Program-made: the position numbers and the translations under genes
Notes under the pieces: model-generated
The model's database searches: none
What the model was told of the DNA's origin: nothing
Seen by the model: only the letters and a program-made list of their open reading frames with translations
In this document: positions 23,528 through 32,325 of the stretch, in pieces
How the letters are laid out: every line of letters begins with the position of its first letter
How positions within the stretch are numbered: the first letter of the stretch is position 1
DNA from: JAJEEA01 sp965116765
GTDB lineage: Bacteria > Acidobacteriota > Vicinamibacteria > Vicinamibacterales > UBA8438
Assembly (NCBI GenBank): GCA_965116765.1
Contig: OZ220718.1
Coordinates: 1 to 64,000, forward strand
Direction: 5' to 3'
Length of the DNA stretch: 64,000 bases

Positions 23528-24547
23528 CTACTTGCCGTCGATGAGGTTGCCGATGCCCAGCGCGTGGTCGAGCACCGAGCCCTCGCCCTGCCGGCGTCCG
23601 CCGGTCTGGGGCGCCGCCTTGTAGATGCGGTCGGCGAGGCGGCTCAGGGGCAGCGACTGCAGCCACACCTGTCCCGGCCCGGTGAGGTTGGCGAAGAACA
23701 GCCCCTCGCCGCCGAACAGCGCGGTCTTGATGCCCCCCACCCACTGGATGTCGTAGCTCACGGTAGGCTGCAGGGCCACGAGGCAGCCGGTGTCGACGCG
23801 CAGCGTCTCGCCCGGCTCGAGGTCCAGCTGGTGGACGCTGCCTCCCGCGTGGAGGAACGAGAGGCCGTCGCCCTCGAGACGCTGCATGATGAAGCCCTCG
23901 CCGCCGAACAGGCCGACCCCGATCTTCTTCTGGAAGGCGATGCCGATGGAGACGCCCTTGGCCGCGCAGAGGAAGGCGTCCTTCTGGCAGATCAGCTCGC
24001 CCCCGAGCTGGCTCAGGTCCATCGGCAGGATCTTGCCGGCGTACGGCGCGGCGAAGGCCACCCGCGCCTTCCCGTGGGCGTTGTTGGTGAACACCGTCAT
24101 GAACAGGCTCTCGCCGGTGAGCAGCCGCTTGCCGGCCCCCAGCAGCTTGTTCATGAACCCGCCCCGCTGCGGCTCGCTGCCGTCGCCGAACACCGTCTCC
24201 ATGGCGATGCCGCTGTGCATGTACATCATCCCGCCGGCTTCCGCGACCGCGCTCTCGCCGGGGTCGAGCTCGATCTCGACGAACTGCATCTCGACGCCCT
24301 CGACGTGGTAGTCGATCTCGTGGGCGATGCGGCCCGCCGGCACCGGCAGCACCGCGAGGGTCTCCGCCGGCAGGTGGGTCCGCAGGCGCGGCACCTCGCC
24401 GAGGGGGGTCCAGTTGGCCATGCCGGCGGTGTAGACCAGGGTCGAGGCGTCGGCGTCGCCGTTCCGGATGTCCGTGGCCAGCTTCGCCTCCGACATCGGG
24501 CCGACCTGGTTTCCGCCCTCGGCCCGGTACCACTGTTGGTCCGACAT
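23528..24547 (-). CDS. GYF-domain/AIM24 family (TIGR00266) protein
   Basis: A 339-residue protein. The first 50 residues form a GYF_2-type domain (QWYRAEGGNQVGPMSEAKL, YTAGMANWTPLGEV). The rest (about 75-310) is an AIM24/TIGR00266 beta-structure with VEIELDPGESAVAEAGGMMY, GGEGFIMQRLEGDGLSFLHA and ALFGGEGLFFANLTG. AIM24 proteins are beta-helical with unclear function; in bacteria they are often in stress or membrane-repair contexts. The C-terminal 30 residues are a flexible basic tail. Confidence 0.85.
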   Translation of the reverse strand: MSDQQWYRAEGGNQVGPMSEAKLATDIRNGDADASTLVYTAGMANWTPLGEVPRLRTHLPAETLAVLPVPAGRIAHEIDYHVEGVEMQFVEIELDPGESAVAEAGGMMYMHSGIAMETVFGDGSEPQRGGFMNKLLGAGKRLLTGESLFMTVFTNNAHGKARVAFAAPYAGKILPMDLSQLGGELICQKDAFLCAAKGVSIGIAFQKKIGVGLFGGEGFIMQRLEGDGLSFLHAGGSVHQLDLEPGETLRVDTGCLVALQPTVSYDIQWVGGIKTALFGGEGLFFANLTGPGQVWLQSLPLSRLADRIYKAAPQTGGRRQGEGSVLDHALGIGNLIDGK

Positions 24548-24931
24548 CGATTCTCTCCTCTTTCTCACGCGGTCACGGCGCGACCCGGCGCGGCGGGTCG
24601 GAGGTTGGTTCGACGTCGCCACGCCGTAGTGGGGGCGGTCCGGTGCGACGGGTCGCGGGTCGGTTCGACAACGACCGTCGTCGTCATTGTCGTTCGTCGT
24701 CACGGCGTCGTTCCCGCGCGGCACCCCTCCGGCTCGATGGCGGCGCCGCGGGCGCGTGCTATTCTGGCAGACCTTCGCAGGCTCGGCGTCGTTCCCCCCG
24801 GTGCCAACGCGTCGATACGGTCGGAAGCGGGCGCAGCCCACCGTCGGGGGGCTGTGCGCCGATACCGTCGGCGCGTGGATACCGTCAGGGGATACGCGAG
24901 AGGCGGCGCCGCAGTTCCCCCCGATCGCGCG
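24548..24931. other. Divergent intergenic region
   Basis: About 380 bases between divergently read genes (AIM24 to the left, membrane protein to the right). It should contain both promoters. No clear -35/-10 pair was identified, and the long plus-strand frame crossing it looks like a shadow. Confidence 0.35.
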
Positions 24932-25846
24932 ATGGAACGGGAGACAGCGACCCCAGTGAAGCGCATCGGCGCGGTCCCCGTCGGGTCCGCGCCCGGGACG
25001 TGCGAGGTCGGCAGCCGGTTCTTCGCCGAGCTGGCGTCGCTCGTCCGCCTCCGGGCCGTCAAGCTGTACCGACTGCAGGTCGACCTCGCCGCCGCGGTGC
25101 CGCGCCTGCCGTGCCTGGACCACGAGGCGGTGCTGCACGAGGGCTTGGCGCCTCACGCCGCCGCCTACGTCGAGAACCCCGAGAGCGGCGAGCTGCACGA
25201 GCTCGTCCTGACGCCGTCCCGGCGCCGCATCGACATCGACCCCGCCTCGACCCTGCACGAGCACACCGAGGCGGGGCAGGGGCGGCTCGTCGCCGGGCTG
25301 CGCACGCGATTCCCCGAATTCACGGTGTCGGTCGATGGGGTGTCCTGGCTCCGCGGCGATCGCCGGGTGGCGCGGGCGTGCCGGGCCCAGGTCACCTTGC
25401 GCGACGTCCTGCTGGGGGCAGACTTCGACGGCATCGCCCGCGGGGTCGAGCGGCTGCGGGCGGTGGCGACGTCGATGGAGAAGCAGTCGCGGGTGGCGTC
25501 GTGGAGCGTGCGGACCGTCACCGGGCCGCTGCTGGCCGGGTTGGGGTTCGTCGTCTACCAGGGCCTGGGCCGGCTCGCCCCGGAGCTCGGCGGGCCCGCC
25601 GTCGACGCGCTGCAGGCGCTGGTGCTGGGCGTCGTCGGCGGCGTCTTCCTCTACTACGGCCTGCGCGCGGTCCACCTGACGGAGATGGCCAACCGGGTGT
25701 GGAGGCGCGCGGCCGAGTACGGTCTCATCCTCGCCGAGCGGCGGCGTCTCGCCGGGAGCAGGGAGCCCTCCGAGCATCGCAATGGGCCGGCCGAGCCCGG
25801 CCGAACGCAGCCGGGGCGGGAGGACTTCCCGCTATCCGACTCGTGA
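24932..25846 (+). CDS. Hypothetical protein with C-terminal membrane helices
   Basis: A 304-residue protein of unknown family. The first 200 residues are soluble and rich in Arg/Leu/Val (FFAELASLVRLRAVKLYRLQ, RRIDIDPASTLHEHTEAGQG). Two hydrophobic segments follow near 205-250 (VTGPLLAGLGFVVYQGLG, ALVLGVVGGVFLYYGLRAV), and the C-terminal tail is charged. No enzyme motif is visible. GTG 24956 is an alternative start. A strong stem-loop 45 bases downstream probably terminates it. Confidence 0.6.
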   Translation: MERETATPVKRIGAVPVGSAPGTCEVGSRFFAELASLVRLRAVKLYRLQVDLAAAVPRLPCLDHEAVLHEGLAPHAAAYVENPESGELHELVLTPSRRRIDIDPASTLHEHTEAGQGRLVAGLRTRFPEFTVSVDGVSWLRGDRRVARACRAQVTLRDVLLGADFDGIARGVERLRAVATSMEKQSRVASWSVRTVTGPLLAGLGFVVYQGLGRLAPELGGPAVDALQALVLGVVGGVFLYYGLRAVHLTEMANRVWRRAAEYGLILAERRRLAGSREPSEHRNGPAEPGRTQPGREDFPLSDS

Positions 25847-25890
25847 GCCCGTGGCCCGGAGGCGGGGGAGGATCGCAAGGCGGCGCTTTC

Positions 25891-25938
25891 CCGCCAGGAG
25901 TCGGCGCCGTGGGACGACGCGGACTCCTGGCGGTTTGT
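25891..25938. terminator. Bidirectional intrinsic terminator
   Basis: A perfect 12-bp inverted repeat, CCGCCAGGAGTC at 25891-25902 and GACTCCTGGCGG at 25922-25933, is followed by TTTGT. It lies between two convergent genes (stops at 25846 plus and 26031 minus). It could serve both. Confidence 0.7.
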
Positions 25939-26030
25939 CGGGCGCCAAGCGGAGGCCGCAACGCGACCCTGCGGTCGCGTTCGGCGACGATTGGCGGGCT
26001 GGCCGGGACCGGTCGGACCGCCGCGCCGCG

Positions 26031-26801
26031 TCAGGGCTGATCCGTCAGCGGCAGCAGCAACCGAGTGCCCGGCGGCCGCTGGACGTCGAACGCCTTGAGC
26101 GTGTAGTTCACCAGCGTGTAGTGGCCGATGAGGCCCGCGAGGTCCACGATTCCCTGGTTGCCGAGCAGCCTCTGGGCGGCCTCGAAGGTCTCCCGGCTGA
26201 GCTTCGGCTCCCGGATCAGCTCGCGGGTGGCCTGGACGATCGTGCGCTCCATCTCGCCGAATCCTGGCAGCCCCTCGCCTTCCGCCACCGGACGGTCGTG
26301 GCGGACGAGGTCGATGATCCCGTCCTCAAGGCCGGCCCCCCGGCCGAGCCCCTCGTGGGCCGACCATTCGTACTGGCTGTCGAGCGACCGGGCTGCGGTG
26401 AGGATGGCCAGCTCCGCCAGCCGCTGGTCCCGGGTGCCGTCCGCCCCGAAGCGCAGATAGGTGCTGGCCGGGAACAGGTGCTCGGCCATCGGCGGGCTGT
26501 ACATCCACATCCCGATGGGGCCGCGCAGCCCGGTGGAGTAGCGGCTGTCCGGGTTCACGATGATGTCGAAGACGCGCTGGCCTTCCGCGTCGAGGTCCTC
26601 GCGCTGGATGGTGGGCAGCCGTGCCCACGAGTCCTCGTGGATGTCCGCGGGAATGTCGGCCGGGGTGACCTCGCGGGGCGTGAACGCCTCCTGCCCGGCC
26701 GCCTCGCCGGCGCCGGCGGCAGCGTGCGTGCCGGTGGCGATGTAGAGTCCGCCCGCCGCGAGGAGGGCGACGGAGCCGAGGACGACGAGTCTGCGCAACA
26801 T
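26031..26801 (-). CDS. Exported carboxymuconolactone decarboxylase-family protein
   Basis: A 256-residue protein with an N-terminal signal anchor (RRLVVLGSVALLAAGGLYIA) and an AhpD/CMD fold. MYSPPMAEHLFPASTYLRFG, ELAILTAARSLDSQYEWSAHE and GLIGHYTLVNYTLKAFDV are typical blocks. The usual CxxC is absent (EWSAHE instead), so it is not a canonical peroxidase. Related proteins are annotated as CMD-family decarboxylases or dehydratases of unknown substrate. Confidence 0.75.
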   Translation of the reverse strand: MLRRLVVLGSVALLAAGGLYIATGTHAAAGAGEAAGQEAFTPREVTPADIPADIHEDSWARLPTIQREDLDAEGQRVFDIIVNPDSRYSTGLRGPIGMWMYSPPMAEHLFPASTYLRFGADGTRDQRLAELAILTAARSLDSQYEWSAHEGLGRGAGLEDGIIDLVRHDRPVAEGEGLPGFGEMERTIVQATRELIREPKLSRETFEAAQRLLGNQGIVDLAGLIGHYTLVNYTLKAFDVQRPPGTRLLLPLTDQP

Positions 26802-26976
26802 CTGGGGACCTCCTGAATCGAAGGCGCCGCGGGGCCCGCGGCGCGGTCGGGGCGCGGGAAGCCGCAAGGGGTCGAATGTACCGGACGCGCTTCGCCCGGT
26901 TCTCCCCGCCGATCCGGCCGTATGCTCTCCCGATACGGCCCGCCGTGGCAAGCTCGCCCGGGAGTGGCGTGAGCGG

Positions 26977-27816
26977 TCAACGCCGAGGTCCGGCGTCATC
27001 GTCGTCTCGGAGATCCTCCGGACGCTCGCCCGGCGGTTCGGCGAGCTCGCCGGTGAGGCATCGGGATCGCGGCGCCGCCCGCTGCCGGCGGGCGGCGTCG
27101 AGGGCGAGGGCGAGCCCGGCCCGGGGGCTGAACCCGAGCGGTCGGTACCCCAGCTTCCGAGCGGCCTCGTCGCCGTACAGGCAGGCGACGACGGTCGGCC
27201 GGTCGGCGGCGGCCAGATAGGGCTCGATGATCTCACGCGTATAGGCGAGGTCGTCCGGATCGAGCGCCGGCTCGCGGCAGCCGGCCGCGGCCATCGCCTC
27301 CCCTTCCTGCTTCAGCATCGCGGCGATGGTCGTCGCGGGCCCGCGGCGGCGAATGTGCGCAAGGCGATGGATGCTGGTCAGCACCTCGCGGCGCACACCG
27401 GTCCTCGAGGGAGTCTCGCTGGTCCAGAGCAGGCCGACGATCCAGCCGCGCCTGTAGAGCGCTCCGCCGTCGAACCGATGGCCCAGCTCGTTGCAATGGC
27501 GGTCGGTCCAGCCGCCGCGGGCATCGTCGGACACGACCAGTCCGACCCGGAACGCGCCGGCGACGTCCGCCGTCGCGGGCTGTGCCGCGGCCGTCGCGGC
27601 GGCCCCCACGGTCTCGGCGTCGAGCTCCAGCAGCCGATCGAGGAGGGGCGGCAGGTGGTCCTTCCCCATCGGGTTCATGTCGACCAGGGGAAACGCGAGG
27701 TCGCCGGTGCGCGAATCGACCATCGTGTGCAGATACGCCTCGAAGCGCTCCCGGCCGCGCGGCAGCCGGTAGATGTCCCGTTGAGCCCTCAACAGCGGGA
27801 CGAACTCGAGCTCCAT
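26977..27816 (-). CDS. Hypothetical protein, 279 aa
   Basis: The start MELEFVPLLRAQRDIYRLPR gives a soluble, Arg- and Leu-rich protein. It has conserved-looking stretches such as DLAFPLVDMNPMGKDHLPPL and RHCNELGHRFDGGALYRRGW, the latter with possible metal- or substrate-binding His residues. I do not recognise a family. The C-terminus is acidic and low-complexity (RPEDLRDDDDAG). The ATG at 27816 lies next to a dispersed repeat, so its promoter may lie within that repeat. Confidence 0.55.
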   Translation of the reverse strand: MELEFVPLLRAQRDIYRLPRGRERFEAYLHTMVDSRTGDLAFPLVDMNPMGKDHLPPLLDRLLELDAETVGAAATAAAQPATADVAGAFRVGLVVSDDARGGWTDRHCNELGHRFDGGALYRRGWIVGLLWTSETPSRTGVRREVLTSIHRLAHIRRRGPATTIAAMLKQEGEAMAAAGCREPALDPDDLAYTREIIEPYLAAADRPTVVACLYGDEAARKLGYRPLGFSPRAGLALALDAARRQRAAPRSRCLTGELAEPPGERPEDLRDDDDAGPRR

Positions 27817-27836
27817 CGGTCTCCTCCGCCCGGCTC

Positions 27837-27970
27837 CACAGCCCGTGGTGAAACCCCGCGTTGCACCGAGAGCGGCGAGGCGCCCGCCTGACAAGGCGTG
27901 AGGAGGGCGCATATTGGGCATATGTAACCGACGAACAACGCAGCCAGGCGGGATGCATCGCCGCTCGAAT
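27837..27970 (-). repeat. Dispersed repeat element, copy A
   Basis: Read on the minus strand this stretch begins CGGCGATGCATCCCGCCTGG and ends near GGTTTCACCACGGGCTG. The two ends closely match the plus-strand copy at 35095-35231; the middle has diverged. It is of similar length, about 135 bp. It appears to be an extragenic repeat family. Confidence 0.5.
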
Positions 27971-28033
27971 GCAGCGGGGACTTTCGCCACGGGCTGTCCA
28001 GGTCGCGGCCGGCACGGCGCTGCCCCGCGCGAT

Positions 28034-28612
28034 TCACAGCGTCCAGCTCGCGAGCCGGTCGCGGCAGGTGCAGAACCGCCCGAGCCGGCAGAGGGCAATC
28101 TCCTCCACCGGGAAGTCGAACGGCGCGGTCGAGAGCGGCCGCGGCCCGATGCCGACGGTCACGTGCGGATCGTAGCGGGCGTAGCTCGACCGCGCGCGGA
28201 ACCCCGCGACCCAGGCGACGTCCGCGGGCCGGGCCGGCGCGCCGCTCGCCTCGAACGCGGCCGCGTCTCCCGCCACCTCGTCGTCGCGAAGCGCGTCCAT
28301 CAGCCGCTCGTGAAGCTGCCGCAGCGACGCGGACGCCTCGACGGACAGGACCTGCGCGGTGCGGCCGGCGCGCGCGCCGGTCACCCGCAGCTCGAACCGG
28401 TCGAGCCGGCCGACCACGTCGCCCACGAGCCGTTGCACCTCGGACAGCCGCTCGCGGCGCACGAAGTGCTGGCTGAGGGTGACGTGGGCATGGCACGTCG
28501 GACCGAACCGGAACCCGGCCCTCGGCGCGTGGTCGAACCCCGCGTTCAGACGCTCGACGATGGTCCGGGCGGCGCCGGACAGCAGAATCGCGACGTCGAC
28601 GGCGATGGGCAT
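28034..28612 (-). CDS. 2H phosphoesterase (2'-5' RNA ligase/LigT superfamily)
   Basis: A 192-residue protein with the two HxT motifs of the 2H superfamily, HVTLSQHF (near residue 43) and DPHVTVGIGPRP (near 149). Their spacing is normal. Such enzymes hydrolyse or form 2',3'-cyclic phosphate or 2'-5' bonds in RNA or small nucleotides. The substrate here is unknown. It sits 33 bases downstream of hisC on the same strand. Confidence 0.82.
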   Translation of the reverse strand: MPIAVDVAILLSGAARTIVERLNAGFDHAPRAGFRFGPTCHAHVTLSQHFVRRERLSEVQRLVGDVVGRLDRFELRVTGARAGRTAQVLSVEASASLRQLHERLMDALRDDEVAGDAAAFEASGAPARPADVAWVAGFRARSSYARYDPHVTVGIGPRPLSTAPFDFPVEEIALCRLGRFCTCRDRLASWTL

Positions 28613-28645
28613 GGCGGCGACCGGAACGCGGGTGGCGGCGGGTCC

Positions 28646-29693
28646 CTACAGGATCTGCCGCAGCGCGTCGAGGAGCACGGCGTTCTCCTCGTCGGTCCCG
28701 ACGGTGATGCGCAGGGCCTCGGCCAGCGCCGGCTCGTCGAAGTAGCGCACGAGCACGCCGAGCTCCTCGAGCCGGCGGTGAGCGCGGGCGGCGTCGCCGT
28801 CCGGCGGCCGGACGAGGAGGAAGTTCGCCTGGCTGGGCCACACCCGGCAACCCAGCTCCTGGAGGCGCCCGGCGAGGCGGCCCCGGCTCTCGACGATTCG
28901 GCCGGCGATGCGCCGAGCGTAGGTGGTGTCGCGGATGGCCGCGGCCCCCACCCGGTCGGCCACGGCGCCGACGTTGTAGCTGTCCTTCACCTTCCCCAGC
29001 CCCTCCAGCACGGCCGGCGGCGCGATGGCGTAGCCGAGGCGGAGGCCGGCCAGCCCGTGGCTCTTCGACAGCGTCCGCAGGACGACGACGTTCGGAACGG
29101 CGTCGGACGAGGTCGAGGGCGTCGGCCTCCGCGAAGGCCACGTACGCCTCGTCGATCACCAGCAGCCCGTCGAGCGAGTCGGCGAGGCGGGCGAGGGTGG
29201 ACGTCGGCGCGGCGGTTCCCGACGGGCTGTTGGGGTTGGCCACGAACGTCAGCGCGCCTCCCGCCCCGGCGAGGGCCGCGACGGGCAGGACGAAGTCGTC
29301 GTCGAAGGGCACCTCGACCACCGGGGCCTCCTGGATGCCCGCGAGGGTGCGGTACAGCACGTACGTCGGGGCGGGGTAGACCACGGCGCGGCCGGGACCG
29401 GCGACCGAGCGGACGAGCATCGTGAGCACGTCGTCGCTGCCGTTGCCGGCGAGAATCCACGCCGGGTCGACGTCGAGGGTCTCGGCCGCCGCCTCGCGGA
29501 ACGCCCGGCTGGAGGGGTCCGGGTAGCGGCGCAGCTCGTCGCCGTCGAGGGCGGCGAGCGCGGCCAGCGCGCGCGGGCTCGGGGGGTACGGGTTCTCGTT
29601 CGTGTTCAACTTGACGACGCGCGCGCCGGCCGCCGGCTGGCGGCCGGGCACGTAGGGCTGGAGGGTGTCGACGGCGGGGCGGAACAAGGACAC
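28646..29693 (-). pseudogene. hisC: Histidinol-phosphate aminotransferase, one frameshift
   Basis: A PLP-dependent class I/II aminotransferase of about 350 residues when joined. The N-terminal half (VVKLNTNENPYPPSP, LAGNGSDDVLTMLVRS, FVANPNSPSGT, VIDEAYVAF) lies in one frame. A single-base shift near 29100-29105 then moves to another frame carrying NVVVLRTLSKSHGLAGLRLG with the PLP lysine and the C-terminal Arg-containing SQANFLLVR. GTG 29693 (VSLFRPAV) is the likely start. HisC is normally needed for histidine synthesis, so an assembly error is at least as likely as a true pseudogene. Confidence 0.85.
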
Positions 29694-29713
29694 GGCGTGG
29701 TCAGGCGGCGCGC

Positions 29714-30268
29714 TCAGCGCGTCCAGTCGAAGGCGTGCTCGACGGTGACGATCCGGGAGCCGCCGAGAGAGGTCACGTTCTCGCCGGTCAGGTGCTCGCC
29801 GAACGCGCCGTAGCGGAGCCGCACGGGGTCGGGCTGGGGGGCCACCGGGAACTGCACCCGCACGTCGACCCGGCCCGGCGTCCAGTAGGTCGTGTTGAGG
29901 CGCGTCCAGTACACGCCGTCCTGAACCACCGCTTCGCCGTCGGCGAGCAGGTTCTGCGCGGGCCACTCGCCCCGCGGCAGCTCGTTGGCGAGGGCGTGCG
30001 TGACCTGCCAGGTGACCACCGCCCCGTCCGGCAGATCCGTCTCGCCCTCGATGCGCAGCTGGCGCCAGCGCGTCTCGTGGCCGACGGCCAGCACGACCGT
30101 CTCCGTGCCGCCACCGGCGTCGGGTGGGTCCGCCGCGCCCTCCCCGGCCGGAGCCGGGGAGCAACCCGCCCACAGCGCGCCGGCCGCGAGGAGGCCCATC
30201 GCCGTCCCCGCCGTCCGGGCTCGGCCGCGTGGTGCACCGCGACTGGAAGTCCCGTTACCGCTGGCCAA
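29714..30268 (-). CDS. Putative lipoprotein
   Basis: A 184-residue exported protein with a lipobox (GALWAGC) after a hydrophobic segment, followed by a Pro/Ala/Gly-rich linker. The folded part (AVGHETRWRQLRIEGETDLP, TYWTPGRVDVRVQFPV) looks beta-rich. No domain is recognised. It is 20 bases upstream of hisC on the same strand. Confidence 0.6.
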   Translation of the reverse strand: MASGNGTSSRGAPRGRARTAGTAMGLLAAGALWAGCSPAPAGEGAADPPDAGGGTETVVLAVGHETRWRQLRIEGETDLPDGAVVTWQVTHALANELPRGEWPAQNLLADGEAVVQDGVYWTRLNTTYWTPGRVDVRVQFPVAPQPDPVRLRYGAFGEHLTGENVTSLGGSRIVTVEHAFDWTR

Positions 30269-30497
30269 TCGTCACTCCCGGCTTGGTTGGTACCGCGCGC
30301 GGACAATCGGGTCCGGGTCGCCTCGGGTCGGCGTCCAGCGGCCCTCGGGCCCCGGGCAATCCGTGAGGACCGACTCGGTGACCGCGTTTCGGACGTTCGC
30401 TCCGGCTCCCGGGCTCGCGCATCCGAGCGGTCCGCGTACTGTATTCTACGTTGCACGGCACGGCGCACGCATCGGCCGGCCGTAGCCCGGAAGATCC

Positions 30498-30839
30498 ATG
30501 ACCGACCAGCACGACGACCGCCTCGCGCCGCTTCGGGAGCTCGCCGAAACCCTCGACGATCCCCGCCAGGTCGCCCTCGTTTCCGCCGTCGTGGCGCTGA
30601 TCGCGGAGGACACCGCGCTCGTCCTCGAGCAGACCCACGCCGCCCAGGACATCGCGGCGCGCAACCGGGCGGGGGCGTGGATCGGCAATACCGAGCTGGC
30701 CGAGATCCTGGACGCCGCGGCTCACCACCTCAGGCGCTACAAGCGGCAGCGAGAGGAGATCGGCGGCATCAAGACAGCCCTGCAGGCCCGGCTGGACGCC
30801 GGGTCGCGGGACCGGCCGTCCCACGAGTCCACCCCGTAG
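30498..30839 (+). CDS. Hypothetical helical protein, 113 aa
   Basis: A short, highly charged and helical protein (DRLAPLRELAETLDDPRQVA, EILDAAAHHLRRYKRQREEI). It has no signal peptide or membrane segment. The ATG at 30498 follows a weak GGAAG. The family is unknown, and the gene is isolated between divergent minus-strand genes. Confidence 0.5.
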   Translation: MTDQHDDRLAPLRELAETLDDPRQVALVSAVVALIAEDTALVLEQTHAAQDIAARNRAGAWIGNTELAEILDAAAHHLRRYKRQREEIGGIKTALQARLDAGSRDRPSHESTP

Positions 30840-30905
30840 AAACGGGAGGAGTCCGCGCCGTCGGAACTCCCGCCGCGGTCCGTCAGGTCGCGCGGTCGCG
30901 CCGCC

Positions 30906-31658
30906 TCAGCCGGAGCTGGAACGGGGAGCCAGGCGCGGTCGCAGCGCCGCCACGCGCTCGTCGACCGGCGGATGGGTCGACAGATAAGCGCCCATGCCCC
31001 TGCCACCGGCCGGCTCCAGGGCGCGTAGCCGCTCGAACAACCGCAGCGCGCCTTCCGGGTCGAATCCTCCCGCCCGGGTCAAGAGCACCGCCAAGGCGTC
31101 CGCCTCGAGCTCCTGCTCTCGCGAATAGGCGCGCTCCAGCCACTCGAGCCCGATGCGATGCAGCCACGGGGCGATGACCCCGCGCCCCGGCGTCAGGATC
31201 GACGCGGCGGAATAGGCCGTCTGACGCAGGACCCGCTTGACCGCGTGCCGCCGGATGACGTGGGCCATCTCGTGGGCCACGACGAAGGCGAGCTCGTCAC
31301 GGTCGCGCCGGCACAGGTCGGCGAGCGAGGCGGTCAGGAAGATGAAGCCGCCGGGCAGGGCGTAGGCGGTCGGCGCCTCGTCGCCCACTACCCCGACCTC
31401 GAACCGGTGGAGCCGGTTGCGGACCACCGCGGCCAGCGCCGTCACGGTCTGGTCGAGCTGCGTCCGCAGGGCGGGGTCGGCCTCGGCCCCGCTCTTCGCC
31501 CGCACCACCGCCGCCATGTCCGCGCCGACCCCGTACTCGGCCTCGATGGCCTTGTCGTCGTCGCCGGTCAGCGAATGCCAGACCCAGGTCGCCTTGCGGG
31601 CCTTGCGGCCGGCGAGACGGCCGAGCCGGTAGGGGACGCTGCCGTCCTGCTGGCTCAC
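30906..31658 (-). CDS. M48-family metalloprotease
   Basis: A 250-residue peptidase with the zinc motif HEMAHVIRRH (about residue 130) and a downstream glutamate ligand region (REQELEADALAVLL). It lacks the N-terminal membrane helices of HtpX and an obvious signal peptide, and resembles the soluble catalytic core of Oma1/BepA-like proteases. GTG 31658 overlaps the stop of the upstream lipoprotein gene (GTGA), so the two are co-translated. Confidence 0.82.
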   Translation of the reverse strand: MSQQDGSVPYRLGRLAGRKARKATWVWHSLTGDDDKAIEAEYGVGADMAAVVRAKSGAEADPALRTQLDQTVTALAAVVRNRLHRFEVGVVGDEAPTAYALPGGFIFLTASLADLCRRDRDELAFVVAHEMAHVIRRHAVKRVLRQTAYSAASILTPGRGVIAPWLHRIGLEWLERAYSREQELEADALAVLLTRAGGFDPEGALRLFERLRALEPAGGRGMGAYLSTHPPVDERVAALRPRLAPRSSSG

Positions 31659-32176
31659 GGCTCCGGGTCGGGGTCGAGGTCCTGGTGCCGCGCCCAGGCG
31701 TCGGCGAGGGAGGCCGGCTCGCACCGGGCGGCGATGGTCCGGCCGCCGCTGTCCGCCAGCAGGTCGTGGCGGCGCAGCTCGACCTCGCAGCCCCCCACGC
31801 CCCGGAAGCAGTCGAGGCTGGCCAGCGGGTCGTCGGGGTCCTGCCACTCGGTGCAGTACACCGGGTCGTCGATCGGCTCGCAGCGTTCGGGGGTGGTGTA
31901 GCGCGAGTAGTTCGGCAGGGCGCTCACGAAGGCGTTGCACTCGTCCCGCGAGGGGAACTCGCCCCGGGTGAAGTCGACCTCCCCCCACGGCAGGAGGTTG
32001 ATGAACGTCGGCTGCGGTCCGGGGTCGGGCTCGGGGACCTCGGCGGCGGCCGCCTCGGGGACGCTGTCGGCGGCGGGGCTGGAAGCCGCGCCGGGCGCTC
32101 CGCCTCCGCCGCCGCAGGAAGCGGCCAGGAGCAGCGCGAGGCCGCCGAGGGCCGCGCACGCGCGTATCGAAGACAT
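31655..32176 (-). CDS. Putative lipoprotein, cysteine-rich
   Basis: A 173-residue lipoprotein with lipobox LLLAASC and a glycine run. A long Pro/Ala/Glu linker leads to a folded part with several cysteines (SRDECNAFVSAL, PERCEPIDDPVYCTEW, LDCFRGVGGCEVELR). These probably form disulfides. The function is unknown. It is the first gene of an operon with the M48 protease. Confidence 0.6.
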   Translation of the reverse strand: MSSIRACAALGGLALLLAASCGGGGGAPGAASSPAADSVPEAAAAEVPEPDPGPQPTFINLLPWGEVDFTRGEFPSRDECNAFVSALPNYSRYTTPERCEPIDDPVYCTEWQDPDDPLASLDCFRGVGGCEVELRRHDLLADSGGRTIAARCEPASLADAWARHQDLDPDPEP

Positions 32177-32325
32177 GTTCCCGGCAGTATACGCCGACTT
32201 GGTGCCGACGAAGCCGGCCTCCCCGGGCCGCCGCGCGCGCACGGGACGTTGATCACCCGGCGGGAGTAGAATGGGGCGGTGGAGATGGAGATTCTGTGCC
32301 GAGAACGGCAGGGGGAGCGTCCGAG

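Noticed and set aside
30906..32159. 417-codon M48 protease with a long N-terminal extension
   Set aside because: The extension is the shadow of the upstream lipoprotein gene. The GTG at 31658 with a GTGA overlap gives a normal compact protease.
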